In this document: positions 34,260 to 43,167 of the stretch, piece after piece
Layout: each line of letters starts with the position of its first letter
How positions within the stretch are numbered: the stretch's first letter is position 1
From: Rariloculus sp965263005
Lineage (GTDB): Bacteria; Pseudomonadota; Gammaproteobacteria; Steroidobacterales; Rariloculaceae
Assembly: GCF_965263005.1 (NCBI RefSeq)
Contig: NZ_OZ253579.1
Coordinates: 2,790,001-2,854,000 of the forward strand
Direction of reading: 5' to 3'
Length of the DNA stretch: 64,000 bases
Program-made: the position numbers and the translations under genes
Notes under the pieces: model-generated
What the model saw: the letters and a program-made list of their open reading frames with translations, nothing else
Database searches by the model: none
What the model was told of the DNA's origin: nothing

Positions 34260-35528
34260 TTAGTTGCGCGCGAAGCGCACCGGGAGGGATCGAAGACCGC
34301 GCAACACGATGGCCTTGCGGAAGCGCGGGCGCTCGCACAGCAGGTCCATGCGAGGGAATCGCTCAAGCAGCATCTCGATGACGATCCGCCCTTCCAGCCG
34401 CGCCAGGGGAGCGCCGAGGCAGTGGTCGATGCCGCGACCCAGCGACAGGTGGGCGCCGTCGCGGCGACCCACATCGAGACGGTCCGGGTCCTTGAACACA
34501 TCGGGGTCGCGGTTGGCCGCGCCGAGCAGGACCGCAATGTTGTCGCGCCTGCGCATCGGGAATCCGTTGACCTCGCAGTCCTCGCGCACGCGCCGGAAAT
34601 CCGCCTGCACCGGTGCGTCGAACCGCAACAGCTCCTCCACCGCCGAGGGGATCAGGCCGGGGTCGTCCCTCAGCCGCCGCAACTGCTCGGGATTGCGCAG
34701 CAGGACAAGCACTCCGTTGCCTATCAGGTTCGTGGTGGTCTCGTTTCCGGCGACCAGCAACAGCCGAAGCATGTTCAGCATCTCGCGCTCGCTGAGCCGC
34801 TCGCCCCCGTCCTCGACCTGCACCAGGGCGCTCAGGATGTCCTCGCGCGGCTCAGCTCGGCGCTCGGCGATGATCGAACGGAAATATGCGTCACAGGCCA
34901 CGCTGGCCTCGGCGGCGAGCCGGCGCTCGCGCGAGCCGATGGCCGGCTCCAGGAGACGCGCGCGCCGGGCCGACCAGATCTTGAACTGCGCCCTGTCCCG
35001 CGGCGGCACTCCCAGCATCTCCGCGATGACGATCACTGGCAGGGGCTGAGCCACGGCCTGCATGAGGTCGAAGCCCGCGGAATCCTCGATGCCGTCCAGC
35101 AGTGAGGCCAGCACACCGCGTATGCGGGGTTCAAGGGCGGCGACCGCCCGGCGGGTGAAGGCCTTGTTGACGAGGGCGCGCAGCCGGTTATGGTCCGGCG
35201 GGTCCAGCAACAACATCGTGAACTGGTCGGGCGTGGGCAGCGTGGCCTTCTGCCGCGGCGTGAGCGCGCCCTTACGCGGATCGTTGCTGAAACGGCGGTG
35301 GTCGCGCAGGATCGCGTCCACGTCCGCGTGACGCGTGAAGAGCCAGGCATTGAGCAGTCGGCTGCGATGCACCGGAGCCCGGGCGCGTAGCGCAGCATAG
35401 ACGGGATACGGGTCCTGGGCCGTGGAGTCGGAGAGCGGGTTGTAGGCGACACCGCTCTGCCAGCGTTCGCCAAGTTCGACCGCGGAGGCGGCCAGGCCGC
35501 GGACCGCTTCGCCGACGGAAAGCATCAT
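34260..35528 (-). CDS. bacterial class I cytochrome P450
   Basis: 422 residues, typical of soluble bacterial P450s. The I-helix is LLVAGNETTTNLIGN (acid-alcohol pair replaced by Glu-Thr), the ExxR motif is in AVEELLRFDAPV, and the heme-ligand loop is LSLGRGIDHCLGAPLARLEG, where the usual Phe is Leu. It hydroxylates small hydrophobic molecules using electrons from a ferredoxin; no ferredoxin gene is adjacent, so the redox partner is elsewhere. Complete. A deleted copy lies at 52595-53036. Divergent from the unknown gene at 35758. Confidence 0.93.
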   Translation of the reverse strand: MMLSVGEAVRGLAASAVELGERWQSGVAYNPLSDSTAQDPYPVYAALRARAPVHRSRLLNAWLFTRHADVDAILRDHRRFSNDPRKGALTPRQKATLPTPDQFTMLLLDPPDHNRLRALVNKAFTRRAVAALEPRIRGVLASLLDGIEDSAGFDLMQAVAQPLPVIVIAEMLGVPPRDRAQFKIWSARRARLLEPAIGSRERRLAAEASVACDAYFRSIIAERRAEPREDILSALVQVEDGGERLSEREMLNMLRLLLVAGNETTTNLIGNGVLVLLRNPEQLRRLRDDPGLIPSAVEELLRFDAPVQADFRRVREDCEVNGFPMRRRDNIAVLLGAANRDPDVFKDPDRLDVGRRDGAHLSLGRGIDHCLGAPLARLEGRIVIEMLLERFPRMDLLCERPRFRKAIVLRGLRSLPVRFARN

Positions 35529-35757
35529 CGCTTCAGCCCCTCCAGCCCAACTGCCGGAATGCGGGTGGCACGGCGGCCACTACCGGGTGCACCCCGCGAA
35601 TTCGCGACGATGCATCCAATCGAAGGGGGATTTCGCACCATTTGGGAGACGTCAAAAGGCGCTTCATTACTTACAGTCTAACTCAGTTGCGGCGGCCATG
35701 CGGTCGGAACCGATCCGCTTACAATGTCTGACACCCACCGGGGCGAAGAGGCACAAA

Positions 35758-37248
35758 ATGACGGTCGTGCATGAAGAACACATCTGGACTGATCCTTCAG
35801 ACGGCTACACCATCTGCGTGGTGCGATACCCTTACGACATCGAACCGGAGGACGGTGGATGCATAATGGGATTCAGCTTCCACACCGGCGACCTCTGGTG
35901 CGAGATTCCGGGTCAGGACAATCACGGTAAGCGGCCCAAAGAGATCCACATCGGGCCGCTTGTAAAGATCCACAACCAATTCCCCGCGGCGCTACTTGAG
36001 CGCGGCTTCGGCCCCGACACGCATTATTTGCTCGGCCGCAAGCACGGCGGATTCCCGCTTCGGGTCGGTAGCCGGCCTGCAGTTGAGGCTCTGTTGGACG
36101 AACTGAAGGCTCAGTGGCAAGAATACCGGCGCGCGAGCGACCCTGAATACCGCCTTGCAGGGCTTCGCGCCATACGTCGCGCCCGCGCAGCCCACGACTC
36201 GGCAAAACTTGCTGCGCTGCAGAAGCGCTTTCCTCGCGCCGCCGCTTTCGATCGGAGGGAACGCGTAACCAAGGCCGAGTACCTTGCATTCTCCGTCTTG
36301 GGATCGATACAAGCTGTTCCGAAGAAGTCATCGATGGCAGCCCGGGTGGCCGTCAACAGTGTGGCGACCGGTTACAGAAAGGCTCTCGATTCGGCGATTC
36401 CTCTTGCGAACGGGCTGCTGTCGACGACCCAGGGGCTGTTGGCCAGCGCATTATCCACGGACCTGAATGCGTTGATCCAAAGCATGGTCACGGGACCCGC
36501 AACCATCTACGACAAGGCGATGGACGCCGAGTACCTGGCAACCTACATCGGCGGGGGAAACCACAGGGTATTCGATGGCGGGCACACCATTCTCGGGGCC
36601 ATCAAGAGGGTCCGCGATGCATCGCCCGACGACACTATCATCGAGGAGGCGATGGGATTCCTTGAGGGTATCTTCAGGGATATGACCACGACCAAGGGCC
36701 TCCCGTTGGCGAACTGGGACAAGGCGACTTACGACCAGGTGGCCGAGTACCTGAAATCGAACTTCGGCATCCCCAAGGACTGGTTCTACGACCTCAACAG
36801 CTACGATGCGGCGGAGTTGCTCGGGGGCGTGATAGGCGTCGTGGCTACCGCGCTCTGTTGGAACCGGGCCGACACAGAGGATTTCGCAAAGCTTGTTGGC
36901 GGGATGGGGGTGTCTGCCGCCATGAGCGTTAATCCGTTGCTATTGATCGTCACAGTCGTCGCTCTGGCCAAAGCCTTTCACAAAGCCCATCAAACCGGCG
37001 AGTATGCCGAGTTCGTCGACGGGCACCTCAAGGGCGGCATCGGCGCAGGCACCTCGCTGGCCGCGGCCTCACAGATCGGAGTCATGGGCGGGCCCGCGGG
37101 CCTGGCCCTGTTAGCCGGGCTGTCGGCAGGCGTTCTCGTCAACGTGGCGACGAAGAACGTAAGCGTAGTCCAGATCGGTCAATTCATGGCTGAGAGTGCG
37201 ACAGTCGCGGCAACCGAAACCAAGAGGTTGGCGAACCGCTACGTATGA
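35758..37248 (+). CDS. unrecognised 496-residue protein with glycine-rich hydrophobic C-terminus
   Basis: The ATG at 35758 follows AAGAGG by seven bases; 35698 is an in-frame alternative. The N-terminal quarter (SDGYTICVVRYPYDIEPEDG, GFSFHTGDLWCEIPGQDNHG) looks like a compact globular domain. The middle is basic and helical. A later region has GGNHRVFDGGHTILGAIKRV, MGFLEGIFRD and GIPKDWFYDLNSYDAAELLG. The last 130 residues hold three hydrophobic glycine/alanine-rich stretches (LLGGVIGVVATALCW, SVNPLLLIVTVVALAKAF, GPAGLALLAGLSAGVLVNVA) that could insert in a membrane. No enzyme motif seen. A membrane-active effector or toxin is one possibility; I cannot assign function. Confidence 0.78.
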   Translation: MTVVHEEHIWTDPSDGYTICVVRYPYDIEPEDGGCIMGFSFHTGDLWCEIPGQDNHGKRPKEIHIGPLVKIHNQFPAALLERGFGPDTHYLLGRKHGGFPLRVGSRPAVEALLDELKAQWQEYRRASDPEYRLAGLRAIRRARAAHDSAKLAALQKRFPRAAAFDRRERVTKAEYLAFSVLGSIQAVPKKSSMAARVAVNSVATGYRKALDSAIPLANGLLSTTQGLLASALSTDLNALIQSMVTGPATIYDKAMDAEYLATYIGGGNHRVFDGGHTILGAIKRVRDASPDDTIIEEAMGFLEGIFRDMTTTKGLPLANWDKATYDQVAEYLKSNFGIPKDWFYDLNSYDAAELLGGVIGVVATALCWNRADTEDFAKLVGGMGVSAAMSVNPLLLIVTVVALAKAFHKAHQTGEYAEFVDGHLKGGIGAGTSLAAASQIGVMGGPAGLALLAGLSAGVLVNVATKNVSVVQIGQFMAESATVAATETKRLANRYV

Positions 37249-37552
37249 ACTGCGGAAGCCGGTTCCGGGAAAGGGCTCAGCTGAGGTTGTACGCGAGTCA
37301 GAATGTGTCCCGCCACGGCCGGGTGGGCGGCGGGCTTACTCTCATTGGTGCTTCTTCACGTGGCTACTCTTCCCGAAAACTCCGGCTTCAGACTGTGTCA
37401 CATAACGGGAAGCTTACGGGCTAACCGTGTCGGCATAAACGACTGTACGCGAAGGGCACCAGATCAGGCGGTTCTGAGCTCCTTCGAATCGTGGTTGTCC
37501 GTGGTGCTCAGCCCGATCAACCACCTGGCGATACGGAACCTGTCAACGACTT
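37249..37552. other. intergenic, no gene seen
   Basis: Separates the unknown gene from the left end of the IS3-type element; no family motif in any frame. Confidence 0.4.
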
Positions 37553-37573
37553 TGAGACACTGCCGATTGCGCT

Positions 37574-38575
37574 TTACTGAGCAGTCTCTCCTGTTGTGGA
37601 TGTCACGGGTGGGTTGATCCAGACGGCTTGGGGAAGGGGATCGGGTTTTGGGATGCCTCGAACGAAGCGTTGGGGATGACGGGTCCAGGCGGCTTGAAGG
37701 GTGCGGCCGCGCTGGTCCAGCACGCTCTGGGTTCGATGATGATGGACGTCGTCCGGGGTGAGCATCGCGATCCCGCCATGGCGATGCTCGGTGTTGTACC
37801 AAGGGAAGAACGTCCGGCAGAAGGCGATCGCGGCGGTGATGTCGTGGAAGCGGCCAGGGAAGCCGGGGTGGTACTTCAGGGTCTTGAACTGCGCCTCGGA
37901 GAACGGGTTGTCGTCGGACACCTGGGGGCGGCTCAGTGAGCGGGTCACGCCGAGATCGGCGAGCAGTTGTGCGGTGCACTTGCTGGTCATCGGCGCGCCG
38001 CGGTCGGAGTGCAGTGTGAGCACCTGGGGCTGGACGCCCTGTTTGTGGCAGGACTCTTCGATGAGACGACCGGCCAGCGCCGAGTTCTCCCGGTCGGCGA
38101 CCATCCAGCCGACCGCGTAGCGACTGAAGATGTCGAGCACGACGTAGAGGTAGAAGTACGTCCACTTCGTCGGCCCCAACAGCTTGGTGATATCCCAGGA
38201 CCAGGTCTGGTTCGGCGCCGTGGCCACCAGCTCGGGTTTGGTGTACTGGGGATGCTCACGCTGATTGCGCCGCTCCCGGACCGGCTGATCCGCGGCCAGG
38301 ATCCGATACATCGTCCGCTCCGAGCACAGGTAGTGGCCTTCGTCGAGCAGCGTCGCCACGACCTCCGCTGGCGCACGGTCAACGAAGCGTGGGCCGGCGA
38401 GCACATCGAGGACCTGCTCGCGCTCGGCTTCACACAGCGCCCGGGCGGGCGTTGAACGGGGCTGCCGGTGCCCGGGAGTTGACCTCCGACGACGGTAGAA
38501 GGTCGCCCGCGACACGCCCAGCGCCTGGCAGGCCGGCGCCACACCGACCTGCACTGCAAGCGGTTGGGCCGCCAT
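37574..38575 (-). CDS. IS3-family transposase OrfB (DDE integrase core)
   Basis: 333 residues from the ATG at 38575. The HTH_21 region has ACQALGVSRATFYRRRR. The rve core has NQTWSWDITKLLGPTKWTYF (first Asp), LTLHSDRGAPMTS (second Asp) and SDDNPFSEAQFKTLKYHPGF (Glu). It catalyses strand transfer with OrfA. The start overlaps the OrfA stop as TGATG, so the two are coupled; many IS3 elements also make a frameshifted OrfAB fusion. Looks intact. Confidence 0.93.
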   Translation of the reverse strand: MAAQPLAVQVGVAPACQALGVSRATFYRRRRSTPGHRQPRSTPARALCEAEREQVLDVLAGPRFVDRAPAEVVATLLDEGHYLCSERTMYRILAADQPVRERRNQREHPQYTKPELVATAPNQTWSWDITKLLGPTKWTYFYLYVVLDIFSRYAVGWMVADRENSALAGRLIEESCHKQGVQPQVLTLHSDRGAPMTSKCTAQLLADLGVTRSLSRPQVSDDNPFSEAQFKTLKYHPGFPGRFHDITAAIAFCRTFFPWYNTEHRHGGIAMLTPDDVHHHRTQSVLDQRGRTLQAAWTRHPQRFVRGIPKPDPLPQAVWINPPVTSTTGETAQ

Positions 38576-39057
38576 CAGGAGCGCGTTGCGTGTTCGAGGT
38601 TCAATCCCAGCAGCCCGGCAACTTTTCCCTGCACGTCCAGAATCGTGTGCGCGGTGTGCAACTCGTGCTCCAGACGAGCCACTTGCGCCTCCAGCGCGCG
38701 CACCTTCGCATCCAGCGGGTTGCGTTCGGCCGGTTTCGCGCCGCGCTTCTTCGCGGCCAACTCCCGCAGCGAGCCCGTGCGCCGGGCCTTGCGCCAAGCC
38801 GTCAGATGCGAGCTGTACAACCCCTCGCGGCGAAGCAGCCGACCCACCTCGCCGCGCTGCGTGCAGCGCTCCGCCTCCTCAAGAATCCGCAGCCGATACT
38901 CCGCGCTGAACTGGCGCCGCTTCGGCTTGGCCACGACCTCCGGGTCAGGCGTCGGTCTTGCGCGCCCGGCCCTGGGGGCCTCGTCGCTACGCTCCTCAGC
39001 CCCCAGGGCCGAATAGGAAACCTCATTCAATGTCATCGAATCTCTCTCCGCGGTCAT
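38575..39057 (-). CDS. IS3-family transposase OrfA (DNA-binding)
   Basis: 160 residues. The helix-turn-helix has KRRQFSAEYRLRILEEAERC and GEVGRLLRREGLYSSHLTAW. A leucine-zipper-like coiled coil follows (DAKVRALEAQVARLEHELHT). It recognises the element's ends. The first 40 residues are basic and may be over-extended; MTLNEVSYSALG is an internal alternative start. Confidence 0.88.
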   Translation of the reverse strand: MTAERDSMTLNEVSYSALGAEERSDEAPRAGRARPTPDPEVVAKPKRRQFSAEYRLRILEEAERCTQRGEVGRLLRREGLYSSHLTAWRKARRTGSLRELAAKKRGAKPAERNPLDAKVRALEAQVARLEHELHTAHTILDVQGKVAGLLGLNLEHATRS

Positions 39058-39106
39058 CGGTCTTCACCTCCACCGCCCTACAGTAATTCCAAAGGTTGCT
39101 GGTGTC

Positions 39107-40078
39107 TCAGTGATGTTGGCAGAGAGGGATAGGCCCGGTACCCTTGACGGCAATCATCAGGAATACAAGGGGCAACACGATATTCTTGATTGCCACCAAG
39201 CCCAACAGTCGAGTTAAGTTTTCTACTAACTCACCAGCCCTTTCGCGGAGGTCTGTGATCAGGGAGAGACTGGGCAAGCTCACGCTCACGCTGGACAATA
39301 TTTGGCGCACAGCATCGGTTATAGCAGACAGCGGCTCGCTAAGAAATCTATCAACAAGCCCACCTTCTTCGTTGGGCACTGGACTCTGTTCATTCAGATC
39401 ATCGGGGATTTGATCCCCATCCGTCATCTCGTCCAGAATCTCTTGCTCGGCCCCCAAGACCTCCTCGTTCAATACTGACAAATCGTTGCGGTGCTCATCG
39501 ATCTCCGGCTGCAACAATTGCTGACTCACGAACAGACTGATTGCCACAAACGTCGGGACAACGAAACGGAATATGGCCGCGAGGACGAATATCCGAATGA
39601 GGTGCCCGCTGTACCGGTCCAGATTCGCGTTTGGAATATTTTTCGACCGATACCATTCAGCAAGCATCAGTGTTGATATCGTGACAATGGTGATCACAAC
39701 AAACATCCATTTGAATTCAGTTCTCGATACAACGTCCAGAATCACACCCTGGATCAACAGCGATCCGATCGCCCAAACCATCACAGATGAAAGTCGTTCG
39801 ACCGCATCGTTGATCGGATCGAGCGCCTCGCCAATTTGCATGGAGGCTCCCACACCGACTCTTGAACTCTGCAGTGTCGAAACCGCCGCGTTGAAGGTCC
39901 TTGATAGAACAAATATGCCGATGGATTCGGTTGTCGTATCAGCCACACCCTCCTGGGCGAATCTGTCCAACGCACCCTGAGTCGAAAGAATCGCTAGCGC
40001 CAGCGCTAACGCCGTAAAGATCATCGTACGGTAGCGAGGGCGGTTGTTCGTCACTCGGTCGAGCATGTTGTCTTGCAT
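39107..40078 (-). CDS. five-helix membrane protein, C-terminus altered by IS3 insertion
   Basis: 323 residues from the ATG at 40078, with GGAG seven bases upstream. Helices are near MIFTALALALAILS, VMVWAIGSLLIQGVIL, WMFVVITIVTISTLML, LIRIFVLAAIFRFVVPTF and NIVLPLVFLMIAV. Between helices 4 and 5 lies an acidic coiled segment (DEHRNDLSVLNEEVLGAEQE) and an Asp/Glu/Pro-rich loop. Its TGA stop is the first three bases of the IS3 end, so the natural C-terminus beyond AVKG is lost. AT-richer than the surroundings. No family recognised; most of the protein is present and it may still function. Confidence 0.7.
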   Translation of the reverse strand: MQDNMLDRVTNNRPRYRTMIFTALALALAILSTQGALDRFAQEGVADTTTESIGIFVLSRTFNAAVSTLQSSRVGVGASMQIGEALDPINDAVERLSSVMVWAIGSLLIQGVILDVVSRTEFKWMFVVITIVTISTLMLAEWYRSKNIPNANLDRYSGHLIRIFVLAAIFRFVVPTFVAISLFVSQQLLQPEIDEHRNDLSVLNEEVLGAEQEILDEMTDGDQIPDDLNEQSPVPNEEGGLVDRFLSEPLSAITDAVRQILSSVSVSLPSLSLITDLRERAGELVENLTRLLGLVAIKNIVLPLVFLMIAVKGTGPIPLCQHH

Positions 40079-40517
40079 TTGAGCACTCCACGATCCTATG
40101 GATTTTGGTTCCGGAAACGGTGCGCGTATTTTACGCGTGCGGTACCACTAACTTTGTAATGATCCGCTGCTCTTCGGCTTAAGGGAGTCACTTCAGAGCG
40201 GCTATTAGCGTTGGCTGGATAGCCACCTCGCAGGCGTTGGGATCGATCTAGAAAACGCGCGCGCGCGCCGCTTTCGCAACGCGACACAGAAACTCTTCCG
40301 TGATCCAAAGCAAGTCGTCAAACGCCTGGTGGCGGCGGAACTGGTGTACGAACCCCGTGAATCCTGGTTCGATCTGAGTGTCAGAAGATTCCCATTCGGA
40401 CCCTTCCCATGTGGACCGTGTCGCTGCTGAAGTAGTACTTCCCATTTCTGCCGAAGTAAAAATCCCCGGTTACTGAGTTCGGCGCTGTCGTTGCCGGGCG
40501 GCATAGCATGACAACGC
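40079..40517. other. intergenic; possible small ORF remnant 40248-40445 (-)
   Basis: The minus frame at 40445-40248 reads EWESSDTQIEPGFTGFVHQF and LLWITEEFLCRVAKAARARV, protein-like but without a supported start or a known family. Otherwise no gene is seen. Confidence 0.3.
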
Positions 40518-42266
40518 TCACGGGCTCCACTCTGCGAGCTGCTGGTCACGCTTCAATACCATCTGCTGGACCATCATCCCCTCGAAGACGGACTCGGGCG
40601 TGACCTTGTCACCCACGCCGAAGGCCGCCGTCGGCAGCGCGCTTCGGGCCTCGTCCTCGAAGCGCGTCTTGAGGAGGGTGTCGCGATGGTATGCCGCTTC
40701 CCACCATTCGAGTATGCACGACTTGGCCCGGTCCAGGGCCTCGGCCGCAGGCAGTCGATCCCCCTTGCTCCGGTTCACTGGCGGCGAGCTCGGCAGCAGA
40801 TTCCACAGATCGTTGCACGGCCAGGCCGCGAAGGGAAAGCAGTGATCGATATCGAAGTCCCGCGTGAGGCGGCGGCGTGTCCACACGCAGAACAGCGGGG
40901 CTCCGCTCTCGCGCAGGAGTCGCCCCCGTCCGCGCACGACCCCGGTATCGTGCTCGGGCTCCAACCACCGCAGCGCCGCCATATGGGCATCCCATGACTT
41001 GGGCTCCGACGCATAACCTTGCATGATCTCGATCCACTCGTTGAGCACCGCCGGTTCGATCCACGGGGCGTATCGGCTCATCGCTTGCCACAGACCGACG
41101 GGCGCGGAGAAGGTCCCGAACGACCACAGGAACGCGTCGTCCACGCGGACAGTTGCTCTGATTCGTACCGGAGTGCGCGCGCATGAAAACACGCGTTCGG
41201 AACTTCCCGGATACTTGATGTACGTGGCGGGCATGTTCCTGATGCAGCTTGCGGCATCGCGAATTGCAAGGATCAGGTTCCGAGCATCCTCTCCGGTGAA
41301 TTGCTGACCGACCCTGAGGTCGTGCGCCGAGCGTGCCCGAAGGCCGCGAAAGCCGTCCTTGACGAAAGCCAGCCGACCATTACCTGCGGGATGCTGAGCG
41401 AAGCTCTTCGCAATGAGCGGCTGGAAGGCGCGAATCCAGAACAGCGCCACGAGACCGAGCGGCAGGTCCACGTGTTGCTCGTCGCGTCCGGGTCGCGCGA
41501 AGCCCCCGGCACTATCCGCGATCCGTATTAACGATCTCAGCAAAGCGAGCTTGTAAGTCGACGACTTGTGATCGTTGAACACCACGTGGCGAAGCAACGG
41601 GAGGGCGCCGGTACCGTCGTCCGGGAGTCGGAGCCAGATAATTTCCCACGATATCCCGATCCGTCCGGCAGCGTCAGGATGACGTTCGATGCGAATTGTC
41701 TGCAAGCCGTACCGCCGGGCCAGCATCTCCACCTCGGCCGCCGTGACGGGGGCCATCGGGCGGCCGGGCGGAGGCGGCCCCTGGCGGAGGCTCAACATCA
41801 TGCTGCCGCCGGGGCTCATCACCGAGACCATCTTGCGCAGCGCCCGGGCGCGTTGGTTCGGCGGCACGTGCATCCACACCGCGCTCAGCCAGATCAGGTC
41901 GAAGGTAAGTTTCGAACGCAGCACCTTGTCCAGAGCAGGCAGCGCGTCAGCCATCCACCGGATGTTGGGTGACTTGTGGCGTTCCTTCCCGGCGGTGCGC
42001 ATCTCCACCGACGGTTCGACCGCGACGACCTTATGGCCTTTCGCAGCGAACCAGGCCGCATCCCGTCCGCTGCCCGCGCCAACGTCCAGGATGCAACCAG
42101 TGGACTCCGGAAGCCGATCGAGCACCGCTGCGTGAACCTTCTCGAACAAGAGCCGCTCGTAGTCGGGAACAAGCGTGCGCGCTTCGACGTCGTAGCTGGC
42201 CACGACGTCGCGAACGCTGAATTCGCCGTGCCGACTGCCGGATTCGGGCGATTGCCGAGATGTCAC
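40518..42266 (-). CDS. SAM-dependent methyltransferase fused to HNH endonuclease domain
   Basis: 582 residues from a GTG at 42266 preceded by GGAG. Residues 25-215 are a class I methyltransferase (CILDVGAGSGRDAAWFAAKG, VVAVEPS, FDLIWLSAVWMHV, MSPGGSMMLSLRQG) of the small-molecule/protein type rather than a DNA methylase (no NPPY or PC motif). A long helical middle domain follows. Near residue 470 an HNH-like nuclease reads DFDIDHCFPFAAW, NDLWNLLP and VNRSKGDRLP. Together they could form a restriction- or toxin-like effector. The first 15 or so residues are encoded by a dispersed repeat (copy A); GTG at VASYD is an alternative start nearer the family norm. Substrate unknown. Confidence 0.8.
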   Translation of the reverse strand: MTSRQSPESGSRHGEFSVRDVVASYDVEARTLVPDYERLLFEKVHAAVLDRLPESTGCILDVGAGSGRDAAWFAAKGHKVVAVEPSVEMRTAGKERHKSPNIRWMADALPALDKVLRSKLTFDLIWLSAVWMHVPPNQRARALRKMVSVMSPGGSMMLSLRQGPPPPGRPMAPVTAAEVEMLARRYGLQTIRIERHPDAAGRIGISWEIIWLRLPDDGTGALPLLRHVVFNDHKSSTYKLALLRSLIRIADSAGGFARPGRDEQHVDLPLGLVALFWIRAFQPLIAKSFAQHPAGNGRLAFVKDGFRGLRARSAHDLRVGQQFTGEDARNLILAIRDAASCIRNMPATYIKYPGSSERVFSCARTPVRIRATVRVDDAFLWSFGTFSAPVGLWQAMSRYAPWIEPAVLNEWIEIMQGYASEPKSWDAHMAALRWLEPEHDTGVVRGRGRLLRESGAPLFCVWTRRRLTRDFDIDHCFPFAAWPCNDLWNLLPSSPPVNRSKGDRLPAAEALDRAKSCILEWWEAAYHRDTLLKTRFEDEARSALPTAAFGVGDKVTPESVFEGMMVQQMVLKRDQQLAEWSP

Positions 42267-42273
42267 TTGTCGC
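42219..42273 (+). repeat. dispersed ~50-bp repeat, copy A
   Basis: GAATTCGCCGTGCCGACTGC then CGGATTCGGGCGATTGCCGA then GATGTCACTTGTCGCT. It overlaps the start of the methyltransferase-HNH gene and contains a small TCGG...CCGA inverted repeat. Copies B and C are at 46989 and 53050. Confidence 0.8.
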
Positions 42274-42440
42274 TCCGCCTACTGCTCAGCCCGCCAGCAC
42301 CTCGTCCAGCAACACATCGCTGAATTGGCGCCCTTCCCGCGCCGGTCTTGCCATGCTGCGGCCGAATCATGAGCGAGAAGCCGATGAACTGGTCCAAGCA
42401 GAGACTCCTCGTGGTCGCGCAGCCGCAGTGTCGGGCGCGA

Positions 42441-42728
42441 TCAGGCCGCCTCGATCCTCTCGACCTTGATGCCGTCGATACGGCTTCGCGCCTGCCAGAG
42501 ATCGTAGGCCATCTGCATGCCGAGCCAGGTTTCCGGCGTCGAGCCGAAGGCCTTGGAAAGGCGGATCGCCATGTCCACGGACACGCCGCTGCGTTCGTTG
42601 ACCAGTTCGGACAGGGATTGGCGGGCGACACCGAGGTGCTCGGCAGCCCCCTTCACGGACAAGCCGAGGGGTTCGAGACACTGCCGTCTCACGATTCCGC
42701 CCGGATGGGGGGGATTGTGCATCGCCAT
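42441..42728 (-). CDS. higA: HigA-family addiction-module antitoxin
   Basis: 95 residues: MAMHNPPHPGGIV, LGLSVKGAAEHLGVARQSLS (helix-turn-helix), LVNERSGVSVDMAIRLSKAF and TPETWLGMQMAYDLWQ. This is the standard HigA antitoxin, which normally represses the operon and binds HigB. GAGGAGA lies upstream of the ATG. Its toxin gene upstream is only a remnant, so it is an orphan antitoxin and might protect against a related toxin elsewhere. A 3' piece of a second copy is at 31709-31890. Confidence 0.9.
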   Translation of the reverse strand: MAMHNPPHPGGIVRRQCLEPLGLSVKGAAEHLGVARQSLSELVNERSGVSVDMAIRLSKAFGSTPETWLGMQMAYDLWQARSRIDGIKVERIEAA

Positions 42729-42741
42729 CACGTTCTCCTCG

Positions 42742-42872
42742 TCAGTGGTAGTCGACGTAGTCCACATCGACCACGTCTCCATCTTCGAACCGGAAGGTCG
42801 ACATCCTGCGGTCGCAAGCTCCGATCGAGGACGGCCAGGATGTCGATCAGTTTCTGGACATGCTCCATCGCT
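42742..42872 (-). pseudogene. higB toxin remnant
   Basis: The DNA directly upstream of higA still encodes the HigB C-terminus RFEDGDVVDVDYVDYH ending in TGA at 42744-42742, in the usual toxin-first order. Ahead of it a second piece in another frame reads LIDILAVLDRSLRPQDVDLP. The N-terminal two-thirds with the catalytic residues is missing. Non-functional. Confidence 0.65.
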
Positions 42873-43095
42873 AGGCACCTAGTGCCGACAGAACCAGTAC
42901 ACCAATCAGCGCAACGCACAACACGGCTTCGGTTGCGCCCAGCCACGAGAATTGAGCGCGGCCCACACCAAGCACCGTTGGCCGGTCGAGGGAGGGAGCG
43001 CGAAACTTGGCAGGCGCCGCAACGAGTGACCCGCCGAGCGATACACCGGCCCAGATGAGGGCCAGTACCGGCACGGATAGTGCGGCACTTGTCAA
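42871..43095 (-). pseudogene. truncated small membrane protein
   Basis: The frame from a TTG at 43095 reads ALSVPVLALIWAGVSLGGSL then VAAPAKFRAPSL and RAQFSWLGATEAVL, with two hydrophobic helices. It resembles the first half of roughly 150-residue hypothetical membrane proteins. The stop at 42871 lies at the junction with the higB remnant. Probably truncated; no function known to me. Confidence 0.45.
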
Positions 43096-43167
43096 CTGGA
43101 TGTCGCCTTGAGCGTACGCGCGCCCGACTTACTTTTCCTCAGGTTCAGTCGCGCCACCCGCAACGCG

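Larger units (their letters stand above)
37553..39109 (-). mobile_element. complete IS3-family insertion sequence
   Basis: About 1,557 bp with both transposase ORFs on the minus strand. The ends start TGAGACAC (37553-37560) and the reverse complement GTGTCTCA (39102-39109); similarity continues weakly inward (TTTACTGAG against ATTACTGTAG). No clear 3-bp target duplication is visible (CTT left, GTG right), so the flanks may have rearranged or the end call may be off by a few bases. Its right end supplies the stop codon of the neighbouring membrane protein. Confidence 0.75.

Noticed and set aside
38389..39132. Plus-strand ORFs inside the IS3 element
   Set aside because: Shadows of OrfA and OrfB, which have intact catalytic and DNA-binding motifs.
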